Of a DNA stretch of 61,872 nucleotides, positions 1-7,669 are shown piece after piece. The translations under genes and the position numbers were made by a program. How positions within the stretch are numbered: the stretch's first letter is position 1; the number at the start of each line of letters is the position of its first letter. A model generated the notes under the pieces. That model did no database searches, was not told where the DNA came from, and worked only from the letters and a program-made list of their open reading frames with translations. The stretch is from Parapedobacter deserti (lineage in GTDB: Bacteria; Bacteroidota; Bacteroidia; Sphingobacteriales; Sphingobacteriaceae), in NCBI RefSeq assembly GCF_042646065.1, contig NZ_JBHRTA010000029.1, forward strand, positions 1 through 61,872, written 5' to 3'.

Positions 1-6
1 GTAAAC

Positions 7-258
7 ATGTACTCTCTACGCTCCTTCATAATCATATTATTTGTGGGCGTAAAACTACAGCCGATCAGTTAATCAGAAAATATGTACTTGGTAGGCCGGA
101 TACATGAGGACACATCATTCACCGCAAATTATCAAGACAAATGGAATTACATCTACGAGTTCTATCAACCGAACAAAAAGGGGTATACACCTACTTGGGA
201 CCGGATTTCGATATCGAAGACCGGAAACGCGCTGACGTATGAACGGATTCTTGATTGA
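7..258 (+). pseudogene. Small ORF split by an in-frame stop, possible degraded secreted protein
   Basis: One reading frame runs from an ATG at 7 to a TGA at 256-258, interrupted by a single TAA at 70-72. The first part (21 residues) looks like a signal peptide, with a basic start followed by IIILFVGV. The second part, from an ATG at 82, gives 58 hydrophilic residues rich in Tyr and Trp. The arrangement fits a small exported protein whose signal sequence and body are now separated by a stop. I do not recognise a family. The second half could instead be a small standalone ORF, or the whole frame could be chance. Confidence 0.25.
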
Positions 259-313
259 ATACGCTACCCGGTTGAAATGTAAACACAAACGCCCTTTATA
301 CAGGTGGACTATA

Positions 314-625
314 TTACCTATGAACCTCAATGTATTCGCCTTTTGACTTAAGACAAAGCCGATAGCCATTAAAAGCACATAGCAACAATCCCAGCACACA
401 TGAAATAAGCGGCAAAAGATAACGGAATTTGGCGCTGTATGTTTTATTCCGTAAAGGGACAAACGCTGACAATGCGGCGGGTACTGCAGCAAAACCCAAA
501 AGTAATGCCATTCCGACAAGTGCATCCACGACACGCAAAAGTATCTTCGTATTGCTATCGGTTACTCCGGAAAATGACACGAAAAATTGATTCAAAGCTT
601 CTGCTATAGAAAGGAGAATCAGCAC
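314..625 (-). CDS. Hypothetical small membrane protein
   Basis: The product is 103 residues from a GTG at 625, with about three hydrophobic stretches: near the start (LILLSIAEAL), in the middle (ALVGMALLLGFAAVPAAL) and around residues 70-85 (LLPLISCVLGLLLCAF). It ends in a basic tail. An upstream in-frame ATG at 658 is followed three codons later by TAA (649-647) and then by another hydrophobic run, so the original start may have been lost to a stop codon. No family is recognised; the protein is probably in the inner membrane. It is convergent with nothing obvious and may be a decaying gene. Confidence 0.4.
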   Translation of the reverse strand: MLILLSIAEALNQFFVSFSGVTDSNTKILLRVVDALVGMALLLGFAAVPAALSAFVPLRNKTYSAKFRYLLPLISCVLGLLLCAFNGYRLCLKSKGEYIEVHR

Positions 626-907
626 AATAAACCACAGGTTTCTAGGTTACTTTAACATACGTTTAGTAATGATACTTAGTCGCCATGACTCGCCTCCATT
701 GGTGAGTTCCACCAGGCGGAGATTGAGCTAAATCAAAGATAATCTTTTTGCAGACATAATAATTCGGTTTCCTTACCTTTACTCCATAACCTTGATGATG
801 TTTGGAATGCTTAAGAAATCTGCCCTACAGGATCGACCGCTGGATGCGGAGATGGGGGAATCGCATTCAACAAGGAATCTATTGGTATTTATGCAACTCC
901 ATTGAAG

Positions 908-1510
908 ATGGCGACCGCACCAGAAACCCATAAAAAACCTGTAGGCTTCGATATGCTAGCGGGACTATCCGCTATCGGGATGATCGGCTGGATAATCACC
1001 AGCTATTTTGGAGGAATGGTATTGTTCCTTCTCGCTTACGGGTTCATCATTGTGCCTATCATCATTTTGTACGTTGTATCATTTATTGAGACGCTGATCT
1101 CGCTAATTAGAAATGGAAAAGCAACGAGCAAGACGAAACTGATCGCTCACGGAGCCGTGATATCACTCGTTATCCTATTAAATGTTGCCGAATCGGATTT
1201 GCTGAAGTCCAAACGGGTGATGACGGCTATTTTGAAAGATGACCTTTTTCATTATAAACTCGTATTCCGCAAAAACGGCCGGGTGGAAAACCAGGTTTAT
1301 GGCATGTTTGGATACGCAACAACCTACCATGGCCGGTATAAGCTGAAAGACAGTTTAATCGTTTTCAGCAAAAGACCTTACGACAACGACTTCATTCCGG
1401 ATACCGTACTTTTGGATAAGACTCAGCATGCGATTTTCATCAATAGAAACAAAGACGGTGGGTTTGACGTCGAAAAAGAGTGGCTGAATCACTTTGAGAT
1501 AATAGAGTAA
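908..1510 (+). CDS. Hypothetical membrane protein with soluble C-terminal domain
   Basis: About 200 residues are predicted from the ATG at 908; a TTG at 902 is the alternative. Two or three hydrophobic segments occupy roughly residues 15-65 (GLSAIGMIGWIITSYF, then MVLFLLAYGFIIVPIIILYVV), with another near 85-100. The C-terminal half (about 110-200) is polar and resembles a small extracytoplasmic or cytoplasmic beta-rich domain. The open frame continues upstream of 902 to a TAA without an ATG, so the N-terminus is uncertain. The family is not recognised. The 3' end is followed at once by a degenerate copy of the repeat element also found near 9.8 and 18.6 kb. Confidence 0.55.
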   Translation: MATAPETHKKPVGFDMLAGLSAIGMIGWIITSYFGGMVLFLLAYGFIIVPIIILYVVSFIETLISLIRNGKATSKTKLIAHGAVISLVILLNVAESDLLKSKRVMTAILKDDLFHYKLVFRKNGRVENQVYGMFGYATTYHGRYKLKDSLIVFSKRPYDNDFIPDTVLLDKTQHAIFINRNKDGGFDVEKEWLNHFEIIE

Positions 1511-1515
1511 GCAGC

Positions 1516-1624
1516 CGACATTGCAGTGTAATCTGCATTCGCTATAAAATCCTAAAAGGCAAAGCCCCGAAACGGGCGGATCGGGGTGACGCATTCCGGC
1601 CCCACTTTGTTACAGCGGGACTAT
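1516..1624 (+). repeat. Degenerate copy (A) of the intergenic hairpin/small-ORF element
   Basis: The segment contains the same landmarks as copies at 9.8-10.2 and 18.5-18.9 kb: a GCATT/GACATTGCAG lead-in, the GCCCCGAAACGGG hairpin sequence at about 1563-1576, and at 1589-1624 the frame that in the other copies reads THPxPALL; here it reads THSGPTLLQRDY. The start codon and downstream hairpins are missing. It lies directly upstream of the ORF6N promoter, so it could be a decayed relative joined to that unit. Confidence 0.6.
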
Positions 1625-1632
1625 CTATATTA

Positions 1633-1663
1633 TTGGACGTCAAAAACTAAACACCTATATTTA
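1633..1663 (+). promoter_or_regulatory. Promoter of ORF6N gene copy 1
   Basis: TTGG at 1633-1636 and TATATTTA at 1656-1663 match the Bacteroidota -33 (TTTG) and -7 (TAnnTTTG) elements with 19-20 nt between them. Both boxes and their spacing are preserved upstream of the second ORF6N copy at 15134-15164. The transcript would start near 1669, just before the 31-nt palindrome at 1681. Confidence 0.6.
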
Positions 1664-1680
1664 CCTCAAGTAGATTATCC

Positions 1681-1711
1681 GTCTTGAGGTCACAATTTGT
1701 GACCTCAAGAC
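1681..1711. promoter_or_regulatory. Perfect 31-nt palindrome in the ORF6N leader
   Basis: The arms GTCTTGAGGTCACAA (1681-1695) and TTGTGACCTCAAGAC (1697-1711) flank a single central T. The site lies between the predicted transcription start and the ATG at 1726, so it could be a DNA operator or an RNA hairpin that hides the start region. A further CCTCAAG at 1664-1670 can pair with CTTGAGG at 1683-1689, which would compete with the large hairpin. Confidence 0.8.
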
Positions 1712-1725
1712 TAAACAACCAACTT

Positions 1726-2295
1726 ATGACAAAAACTGAATCAACACAAACCGAAGTTATATTGCTAGAGGCGGATGTTCAAAACCAGATTTACAACATC
1801 AGAGGATTAAACGTAATGATAGACAGTGACTTGGCCACACTTTACGAATTAGAAACCAAGGCACTGAACCAAGCCGTAAGACGTAATATTGAGCGATTTC
1901 CCAACGATTTCATGTTTCAATTGACTAAGGAAGAGTGGGCTAACTTGCGGTCACAAATTGTGACCGCAAGTTGGGGAGGTCGGCGAAACGAGCCCTTTGT
2001 GTTTACTGAGTACGGGGTACTAATGCTATCAAGTGTCCTCAACAGCCAACGAGCCATCCAAGTCAACATACGGATCATGCGGATATTTAACCAACTCCGA
2101 ACAGCTATCATGAGCGAAACTGATATCCGCCTCGAAATTGAAAAGATAAAACGATCGCTTGATAACCACGACAAAAATATTGAGTTAGTATTTCACTACC
2201 TCGATGAGTTGAACGATAAGATTAAGCGACCGCCACTGTTACCGGATAGGGAGATGGTGGGCTATAAGATTGGGGAAGGAAAAGACAAAAATTAG
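1726..2295 (+). CDS. ORF6N domain-containing protein, copy 1
   Basis: The protein has 189 residues from the ATG at 1726. The TTG further upstream lies inside the palindrome and is unlikely as a start. The N-terminal half carries the ORF6N signature: a beta-hairpin region (YNIRGLNVMIDSDLATLYE), then NQAVRRNIERFPNDFMFQLT, LRSQIVTASWGGRR and FTEYGVLMLSSVL. ORF6N is a putative DNA-binding domain of phage and mobile elements, related to KilA-N and Bro-N. The C-terminal 70 residues (ETDIRLEIEKIKRSL onward) look like a coiled coil, suggesting a dimer. The codons for LRSQIVTAS are themselves a perfect 31-nt palindrome sharing its core with the leader palindrome. Autoregulation through these sites is an inference. 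A close paralogue lies at 15227. Confidence 0.9.
   Translation: MTKTESTQTEVILLEADVQNQIYNIRGLNVMIDSDLATLYELETKALNQAVRRNIERFPNDFMFQLTKEEWANLRSQIVTASWGGRRNEPFVFTEYGVLMLSSVLNSQRAIQVNIRIMRIFNQLRTAIMSETDIRLEIEKIKRSLDNHDKNIELVFHYLDELNDKIKRPPLLPDREMVGYKIGEGKDKN
1942..1972. promoter_or_regulatory. Perfect 31-nt palindrome inside ORF6N copy 1 coding region
   Basis: AACTTGCGGTCACAA (1942-1956) and TTGTGACCGCAAGTT (1958-1972) flank one central A. The core GGTCACAA-N-TTGTGACC is identical to that of the leader palindrome, while the outer arms differ but still pair perfectly. It encodes the conserved LRSQIVTAS stretch of the ORF6N domain. Confidence 0.8.
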
Positions 2296-2319
2296 CTAAA
2301 AAACACGACGCAGAAAAAC

Positions 2320-3159
2320 ATGGGAGCTTGGGGAACAGCAATATCATCTAACGACACTTACGCGGACATTTATGGTGAGTTTTTCGACCTTTACAATGAG
2401 GGACTTGACATTGCAGAGATTTCAAAAAAACTACTTACTGACAACCAAGAAATAATAAAGGACAAAGACGATAGTAACAATTTTTGGTTCGCATTGGCAA
2501 AAGCACAATGGGAATGTAAGCAGCTTGACAAAGAGCTATTTGAGCGAGTAAAAACTATTATTAAAACAGGCGCTGACCTTGAAGTTTGGAGACGACTTGA
2601 AGCAGGCGAAAAAGATATTAAGAAGCGCAAAATTGTACTTGATAAATTTTTAGCAGACCTAACAACCGAAAGACCAAGGGCAAGGAAGAGAAAAAAGAAA
2701 ACAATTCGTCAACCAGTTTTTGAGAAAGGTGATTGCCTGACCTTTAAACTCCAAAATGGAAATTATGGTGGCGCAGTTGTTCTGGAAGCGATTAAAGACA
2801 GTGAATACGGATATAACCTTATCGCCTCGACAAGAATGAACCAACAAAATAAACCGACAAAAAAAGACTTCGAAAATGCCGAAGTACTTGTGGTGAATTA
2901 TGCCAATTGGCAAAACGAACCCAATGTTAGGTGGTACCTTCCAATTCGACACAAACAAATAGCTCATTTAATTGAAAAGGTTGATAATTTAGAAGTTAAG
3001 ATAAATTACGACGTAACTAACTCAATGCTTGGTTTTTTTGCAGACTTCGACAACTGGATAATTGAAGTGACTAATGAGCAGCTAAAATCTGAAGAAACAA
3101 AACCCCGTCCGACGGTAAAACAAACCATTAACGAGCTGACAAAGAAAAGTAATTGGTGA
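2320..3159 (+). CDS. Two-domain protein, DUF4259-like N-terminus and Imm26-like C-terminus (putative immunity-type protein)
   Basis: The product is 279 residues, cytoplasmic, with no signal peptide. The N-terminal region (about 1-110) starts MGAWGTAISSNDTYADIYGE, which resembles the MGAWG...ND opening of DUF4259-type proteins, and is helical. A basic linker (RPRARKRKKKTIR, about 120-133) leads into a C-terminal domain whose GDCLTFKLQNGNYGGAVVLE pattern resembles Imm26-type immunity domains (G-D-x-x-x-x-L...G-x-Y-G-x-x-V). Those matches are by eye. It sits 25 bases after ORF6N copy 1 on the same strand, in a region holding other immunity and toxin-antitoxin genes. A role as an immunity or anti-toxin protein is plausible but not shown. 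Confidence 0.6.
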   Translation: MGAWGTAISSNDTYADIYGEFFDLYNEGLDIAEISKKLLTDNQEIIKDKDDSNNFWFALAKAQWECKQLDKELFERVKTIIKTGADLEVWRRLEAGEKDIKKRKIVLDKFLADLTTERPRARKRKKKTIRQPVFEKGDCLTFKLQNGNYGGAVVLEAIKDSEYGYNLIASTRMNQQNKPTKKDFENAEVLVVNYANWQNEPNVRWYLPIRHKQIAHLIEKVDNLEVKINYDVTNSMLGFFADFDNWIIEVTNEQLKSEETKPRPTVKQTINELTKKSNW

Positions 3160-3335
3160 TATCCTCAAAGCCGTGATAGTCTTGGTAAGTTTGATTATCA
3201 CCTAAACGCCGCCACCGATTCTCAATAAAATGCTGCTACCCAAATGTATCCTCCCTACAAACTGCATATTTTCTGAATAATTGATCCGTTGTGGTTTTAC
3301 GCCCAAATATTATTGATAGGAAAGAGCGTAGAGAC

Positions 3336-3491
3336 TTAAGCCCCGTCCGTATCTTTATACACCGTGACCATGAACCCTTTGCCCTTCTCCACCAGCGGCC
3401 AATTGAACCGTTGAATGACGAAGAGGTAGGCACCCTCTTGGAGGGCTTGCCTGAGAACGGCATCGGTGAACGGAACGAAGGGGTTGTACAT
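3336..3491 (-). CDS. Small hypothetical protein downstream of dnaE2
   Basis: The ORF is 51 codons from an ATG at 3491 to a TAA at 3336. The peptide starts MYNPFVPFTDAVLRQALQEG, followed by AYLFVIQRFNWPLVEKGKGF, and has the mixed hydrophobic/charged pattern of a compact protein. It follows the dnaE2 stop by 38 bases on the same strand and could be the last gene of the polymerase operon. A TATATTTG sequence read on the minus strand at 3522-3515 could also serve as its own -7 element, but no clear -33 box is present. The family is not recognised. The rest of 3160-3529 holds nothing I can identify. Confidence 0.45.
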   Translation of the reverse strand: MYNPFVPFTDAVLRQALQEGAYLFVIQRFNWPLVEKGKGFMVTVYKDTDGA

Positions 3492-3529
3492 GGGCTATTT
3501 GCATTACAGACAAACAAATATACAAAGCA

Positions 3530-6472
3530 TCATTCACTCCGTGGATCATTCTTCAGCGGCATCCTGCCGCAGCGGGTTACCTCCAGCGAGGGGCAGCCGA
3601 ACTCGACGACGACCTTGCCCTCGATGAGGTACAGCCCCGCGCCGCGAAGGGCATAGCGCTGCAGCGTCTGCGGGAAGTGCACCGTATCGAAGAACGCCCC
3701 TTCGGCATCGAAGAAAGTGCCGAACTTCATGAAGTCACCGCGCTTGGTCTTGACGGTCTTCTCGGCCACGAAATCGCCCACCATGCGCACCGTTTTGCCC
3801 TCGTGCTGCAGGAGATCGGCCGCCATGACGTCGCCGCGGTAGTCGCTCCGGGCCAGATCAAACAGGCTGCCCGATACGGCAAAGCCGATGAGCTCCATCT
3901 CGTCGTAGAGGTCCTCCACCGGTGAGGTCTCCAGCGGGGGCAGGACGAGCTTGGTGCTGAACGACTCGAACAAGGCCGGGCCGGCCGCCCGGCCCGCGCG
4001 CTTATCGGACGACAGCAGCAGGTGGGCTTCCCACAGCAGCTCTTTCTTGCCCGTACCGGTGAATCGCAGCGCACCCGTGCGGATGAGGATGACGAGCTGC
4101 TCCAGCATGGCGCCGGTGCGCCGGGTGAAATTCTCCAGGCCGGTGTAGTCGCCGTTCCGCTGCCGCTCTTCGGGGATGGTACGGGCCAACCCCTCCTCCA
4201 GATTGAGGAGGCAGTCGAAGCCGAGGTGGATGTCGCTGCCGCAGATGGTGGCCTGGTAGCCGCTGCGGTTTACGCAGGGCAGGTGAACCTTCGCCCCTGC
4301 CCTTTTGGCCTCGTTGACGTACACCTTGCGGTTGTAGAAGCCGCCGTAGTTGTTGAGCACGGCCACCATGAACTCCTTGGGGAAATAGGTTTTAAGGTAA
4401 AGACTCTGGTAACTCTCCACGGCGAAGCTGGCCGAGTGGGCCTTGTTGAAGCTGTAGCCGGCGAAGCTTTCCATCTGCCGCCAGATTTCGCGGCTGACCT
4501 GCTCGTCGTAGCCGCGTGCCCGGCAGTTGCTGAAAAACTTATCCTCGATCTCAATGAGGTGGTCCCGGCTGCGGTACTTGCCGCTCATCATGCGCCTTAA
4601 GACGTCGGCATCGGCCATATCGAGCCCGCCGTAGGCGTTGGCGATTTTCATCACGTCTTCCTGGTACACCATCACGCCGTAGGTTTCCGCCAGCTGCTCC
4701 CGGAACACGGGGTGCGGGTAGGTGACCGCGGCGGGGTCGTGGTGACGGCGGATGTACTCGGCCATCATGCCGCTGCTGGCCACGCCGGGCCGGATGATGG
4801 ACGAGGCGGCCACCAGCGTGAGGTAATCGCCGCACCGCAGCTTGGTGAGCAGCTGCCGCATGGCGGGGCTCTCGATGTAGAAGCAGCCGATGGTGTTGGC
4901 GCTTTTGAGCTGGGCGGCGACCCGCGGGTCGGTGAAGAACCGCTTGGGATTGTCGGTGCTGATGGTCTCGCCGCGGTTCTGCTGCACGATTTCGCGGCAG
5001 TCCTTGATGTGGCCGATGCCCCGCTGGCTGAGGATGTCGAACTTCTCGAAGCCGATATCTTCGGCCACGTACATGTCGAACTGCATGGTGGGCAGCCCCT
5101 TGGGCGGGTAGTCCATGGCCGAATAGTGGGTGAGCGGCAGCTCGGAAATGAGCACGCCGCTGGCGTGGATGGTGCGCTGGTTGGGGAAGTCGGCCATGCG
5201 GTTGTATACCGACAGGATGGTATTGGTGACCTCGTTCTTGTTGAGCAGGTGTTCGGGCTCGTTGACAAGCCTATCGATATCGCCCTTGGGCAGGCCGTAC
5301 ACCTTGCCCAGCTCGCGCAGGATGCTGCGGCTGCGGAACGTGCCCATGGCACCCATCAGGGCGGTGTGGCCCGACTGGTAGCGGTTGAAGATGTAGTCGT
5401 ACATCTCGTCGCGCTCGTTCCAGCTGAAGTCGATATCGAAATCGGGGGGCGACTGCCGCTTGGGGTTGAGGAAGCGCTCGAAGGGCAGGTGCAGCGCGAT
5501 GGGATCGACATCGGTGATGCCCAGGCAATAGGCAACAGCGCTATTGGCGCCGCTGCCCCGCCCTACGTAGTGGAAATCGCGGCCGCGGGCGTACCGGCAG
5601 ATATCATCCGTGATGAGAAAGTAGCTGGAAAAATTGAGCTGCTCGATGATTTCCAGCTCGCGCGCTACGCGCGTATGGGCCTCCCTGTCGTTTTTTCCGT
5701 ACCGGCGGGCCAGGCCGTCGTTGGTGTACTTGATGAGCAGCTGCCGGTCGTTGTAGCGGTTGCCGGTGAAGGTCTGCTTGTTTTTCATCGTATGGAAGTC
5801 GAACTCGAAGCTGCACTGCCCCAGCAGCCGGTTGGTGTTGCGGATGAGCTGCGGAAAATCACGGTACAGCGCCATGAGCTGCGTACGGGGAATGAACACC
5901 TCGTCTTCCGGGGCCACCATCTGCGGCTCCAGCTGCGAATAGAGCAGGTTGTGGTCGATGGCGCGCAGCTGCCGGTGCAGCCTGTAATCCTGCGGGGCGA
6001 AGGTGACGGGCGCGAGGATGACATACCGCTCCAGGTGGGCGGCGGGCTCCATGCGGATGCGGTTGCGGTGGTGCGGACGGATGCCGATGTATTCGTTATC
6101 GCGGAGATCTGCGGGTGGCACCGCCCCGTAGGGGTACACGACGAAGGTATCGCCCAGTTCGGGGGGCCGCGTGGGCAGCGGCCTTCCATCGCGGTTGTGG
6201 CGCGTACGGAATTCGTTGAGCGCACGGAAGCCGTCGTTGTTGCGCGCGATGCCGATGTACAGCAGCGCGTCGCCGTTGCGGAATTCCATCCCCGCCAGGG
6301 CGGTGAGCCCCGCCGCTCGGGCCTGTCTCAGGAAATCAAGCGACCCGGTGGTGGTGTTGATGTCGGTGAGCACGGCCGTGTCGTATCCATGGTGCATCAT
6401 GCCGTGGATGAGGTCATCCAGCGAGAGCGTGCCGTACCGGAGCGAATAATAACTATGGACGTTGAGCAGCAC
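3530..6472 (-). CDS. dnaE2: Error-prone DNA polymerase III alpha subunit (DnaE2 type)
   Basis: The protein has 980 residues from a GTG at 6472, which is preceded by a clear AAAGGAGG ribosome site; the usual family opening LLNVHSYYSLRYGTLS begins there. Order of parts: PHP domain (about 1-200), polymerase core with the metal-binding PPDFDIDFSW motif (about 343-350), fingers, helix-hairpin-helix region, and a C-terminal OB fold (about 860-960, GKTVRMVGDFVAEKTVKTKRG). The length fits the shorter DnaE2 class rather than the replicative DnaE. The start overlaps the end of dinB by 20 bases, so the two polymerases are probably co-translated. Such pairs act in damage-induced mutagenesis. The region is visibly GC-richer than most of the window, suggesting acquisition as a cassette. 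Confidence 0.93.
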   Translation of the reverse strand: MLLNVHSYYSLRYGTLSLDDLIHGMMHHGYDTAVLTDINTTTGSLDFLRQARAAGLTALAGMEFRNGDALLYIGIARNNDGFRALNEFRTRHNRDGRPLPTRPPELGDTFVVYPYGAVPPADLRDNEYIGIRPHHRNRIRMEPAAHLERYVILAPVTFAPQDYRLHRQLRAIDHNLLYSQLEPQMVAPEDEVFIPRTQLMALYRDFPQLIRNTNRLLGQCSFEFDFHTMKNKQTFTGNRYNDRQLLIKYTNDGLARRYGKNDREAHTRVARELEIIEQLNFSSYFLITDDICRYARGRDFHYVGRGSGANSAVAYCLGITDVDPIALHLPFERFLNPKRQSPPDFDIDFSWNERDEMYDYIFNRYQSGHTALMGAMGTFRSRSILRELGKVYGLPKGDIDRLVNEPEHLLNKNEVTNTILSVYNRMADFPNQRTIHASGVLISELPLTHYSAMDYPPKGLPTMQFDMYVAEDIGFEKFDILSQRGIGHIKDCREIVQQNRGETISTDNPKRFFTDPRVAAQLKSANTIGCFYIESPAMRQLLTKLRCGDYLTLVAASSIIRPGVASSGMMAEYIRRHHDPAAVTYPHPVFREQLAETYGVMVYQEDVMKIANAYGGLDMADADVLRRMMSGKYRSRDHLIEIEDKFFSNCRARGYDEQVSREIWRQMESFAGYSFNKAHSASFAVESYQSLYLKTYFPKEFMVAVLNNYGGFYNRKVYVNEAKRAGAKVHLPCVNRSGYQATICGSDIHLGFDCLLNLEEGLARTIPEERQRNGDYTGLENFTRRTGAMLEQLVILIRTGALRFTGTGKKELLWEAHLLLSSDKRAGRAAGPALFESFSTKLVLPPLETSPVEDLYDEMELIGFAVSGSLFDLARSDYRGDVMAADLLQHEGKTVRMVGDFVAEKTVKTKRGDFMKFGTFFDAEGAFFDTVHFPQTLQRYALRGAGLYLIEGKVVVEFGCPSLEVTRCGRMPLKNDPRSE

Positions 6473-7649
6473 GGCGCCCTCCTTTCGTCGGTTTGGCCGG
6501 CATCCCATCGGGCAGGCAGATGCCCTTCACGATGGCCTCCGTGCCGTAGCGCAGCCGGATGCGGTCCATCGCCTGCATGAGGCTCACCTCTTCGAGCGTG
6601 TCGTTGAACAGGTCTACCTGGTAGGCACCGTGGATGAGGTGCGAGAACCTGACCCCGATGAGCCGGATGAGCATGCGGCGGCTGTAAAGCTTTTTGAACA
6701 GCTCGCCGACCCTGGCGGTAAGCGTGCGGTCGGAGTTGGTGTACGGGATGCGCAGCTGCTGGGTGTGGGTATCGAAATTGCTGTACCGTATCTTGAGGGT
6801 GACGCAGCCGGTGAGCTTCTTTTCGCGCCGCAGTTCGAACGCCAGGGCATCGACCATGCCGGCGAGCACCCGCCGCAGCATATCTACATCGATGGTATCC
6901 TGCTGGAAGGTAGTCTCTTTGCTCATGGACTTCTGCTCGCGGAAGGGCACCACGGGTGCATCGTCCAGCCCGTTGGCCCTGCGCCAGATGGTGACGCCGT
7001 TTTCGCCGAGCACGCGCCGCATGGTGGGCGCTTCCATCTGCTGCACCGTGCCGATGCGGTGGATGCCCATGTTGCGCAGCAGCGTATAGGACTTCTCGCC
7101 CACCATGGGGATTTTGCGGATGGACAGCGGGGCGAGGAAGGGCCGCTCGGCACCGCCCTGCACTTCCCTTTCGCCGCAGGGCTTGGCCTCGCCGGTGGCG
7201 ATCTTGCTCACCGTTTTGTTGACCGACAGGCCGAACGAGATGGGCAGCCCGGTTTCTTTGATGATGCGTTGCCGCAATTCCTGTGTCCATTTCCAGCAGC
7301 CGAAGTAGCGGTCCATGCCGGTGATATCGAGGTAGTGCTCGTCGATGCTGGCCTTCTCGACCACGGGGGTGACCTCCTCGATGATTTCGGTGACGATGCC
7401 CGAGTAGCGGCTGTACAGGTCGTGGTCGCCCCGCACCACCACCGCCTCGGGGCACAGCCGCAGGGCCAGCCGCATGGGCATGGCGCTGTGGATGCCGAAC
7501 CGCCGGGCCTCGTAACTGCACGAGGCCACTACCCCCCTGTCGCTGCCGCCCCCGATCAACACCGGCCTGCCCACCAGGCTGCTGTTCAGCAGCCGCTCTA
7601 CCGATACGAAGAACGTATCCAGATCGCAATGTACCACGTGACGTCCCAT
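6453..7649 (-). CDS. dinB: Y-family DNA polymerase (DinB / Pol IV type)
   Basis: The protein has 398 residues from the ATG at 7649; a TTG at 7685 would add an unconserved extension. The catalytic carboxylates are present: VVHCDLDTFFVSVE near the start and SIDEHYLDITG at about 100-110, so this is an active-site-intact polymerase rather than an ImuB-like inactive subunit. CSYEARRFGIHSAMP (about 57-71) and the helix-hairpin-helix region (IRKIPMVGEKS) are also typical. The little-finger domain occupies about 240-350. It overlaps dnaE2. In the leader, ACTAA-N5-TTAGT (7665-7679) is a possible operator, unproven. A LexA/S24 regulator, often next to such genes in this phylum, is not present here. Confidence 0.93.
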   Translation of the reverse strand: MGRHVVHCDLDTFFVSVERLLNSSLVGRPVLIGGGSDRGVVASCSYEARRFGIHSAMPMRLALRLCPEAVVVRGDHDLYSRYSGIVTEIIEEVTPVVEKASIDEHYLDITGMDRYFGCWKWTQELRQRIIKETGLPISFGLSVNKTVSKIATGEAKPCGEREVQGGAERPFLAPLSIRKIPMVGEKSYTLLRNMGIHRIGTVQQMEAPTMRRVLGENGVTIWRRANGLDDAPVVPFREQKSMSKETTFQQDTIDVDMLRRVLAGMVDALAFELRREKKLTGCVTLKIRYSNFDTHTQQLRIPYTNSDRTLTARVGELFKKLYSRRMLIRLIGVRFSHLIHGAYQVDLFNDTLEEVSLMQAMDRIRLRYGTEAIVKGICLPDGMPAKPTKGGRRAAQRP

Positions 7650-7669
7650 CCCTATCTTCGTATTACTAA

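Larger units (their letters stand above)
1624..2290 (+). repeat. Duplicated segment, copy 1 (ORF6N gene plus promoter)
   Basis: This stretch matches 15124-15779 at roughly nine positions in ten by eye, including promoter, leader palindrome, coding region and internal palindrome. Differences are scattered and many fall at third codon positions. The copies lie 13.5 kb apart in direct orientation. The homology starts at the tATCTATATTATTGG upstream sequence and ends near the stop codons, where copy 1 has a few extra codons. Confidence 0.9.

Noticed and set aside
1684..1725. TTG start of the ORF6N gene 14 codons upstream (same in copy 2 at 15185)
   Set aside because: The extension RSQFVTS is a translation of the leader palindrome and mimics the internal LRSQIVT only because both share the core; the ATG at 1726 fits the family.
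4712..6580. 622-codon plus-strand ORF opposite dnaE2, and a 411-codon one opposite dinB (6462-7697)
   Set aside because: They are antisense shadows caused by high GC at third codon positions in the polymerase genes; the translations are low-complexity Val/Gly/Ala-rich and resemble no protein.
6397..7629. 410-codon minus-strand ORF overlapping dinB in another frame
   Set aside because: It is a shifted reading of dinB, rich in Arg, His and Pro; the dinB frame has all the conserved motifs.
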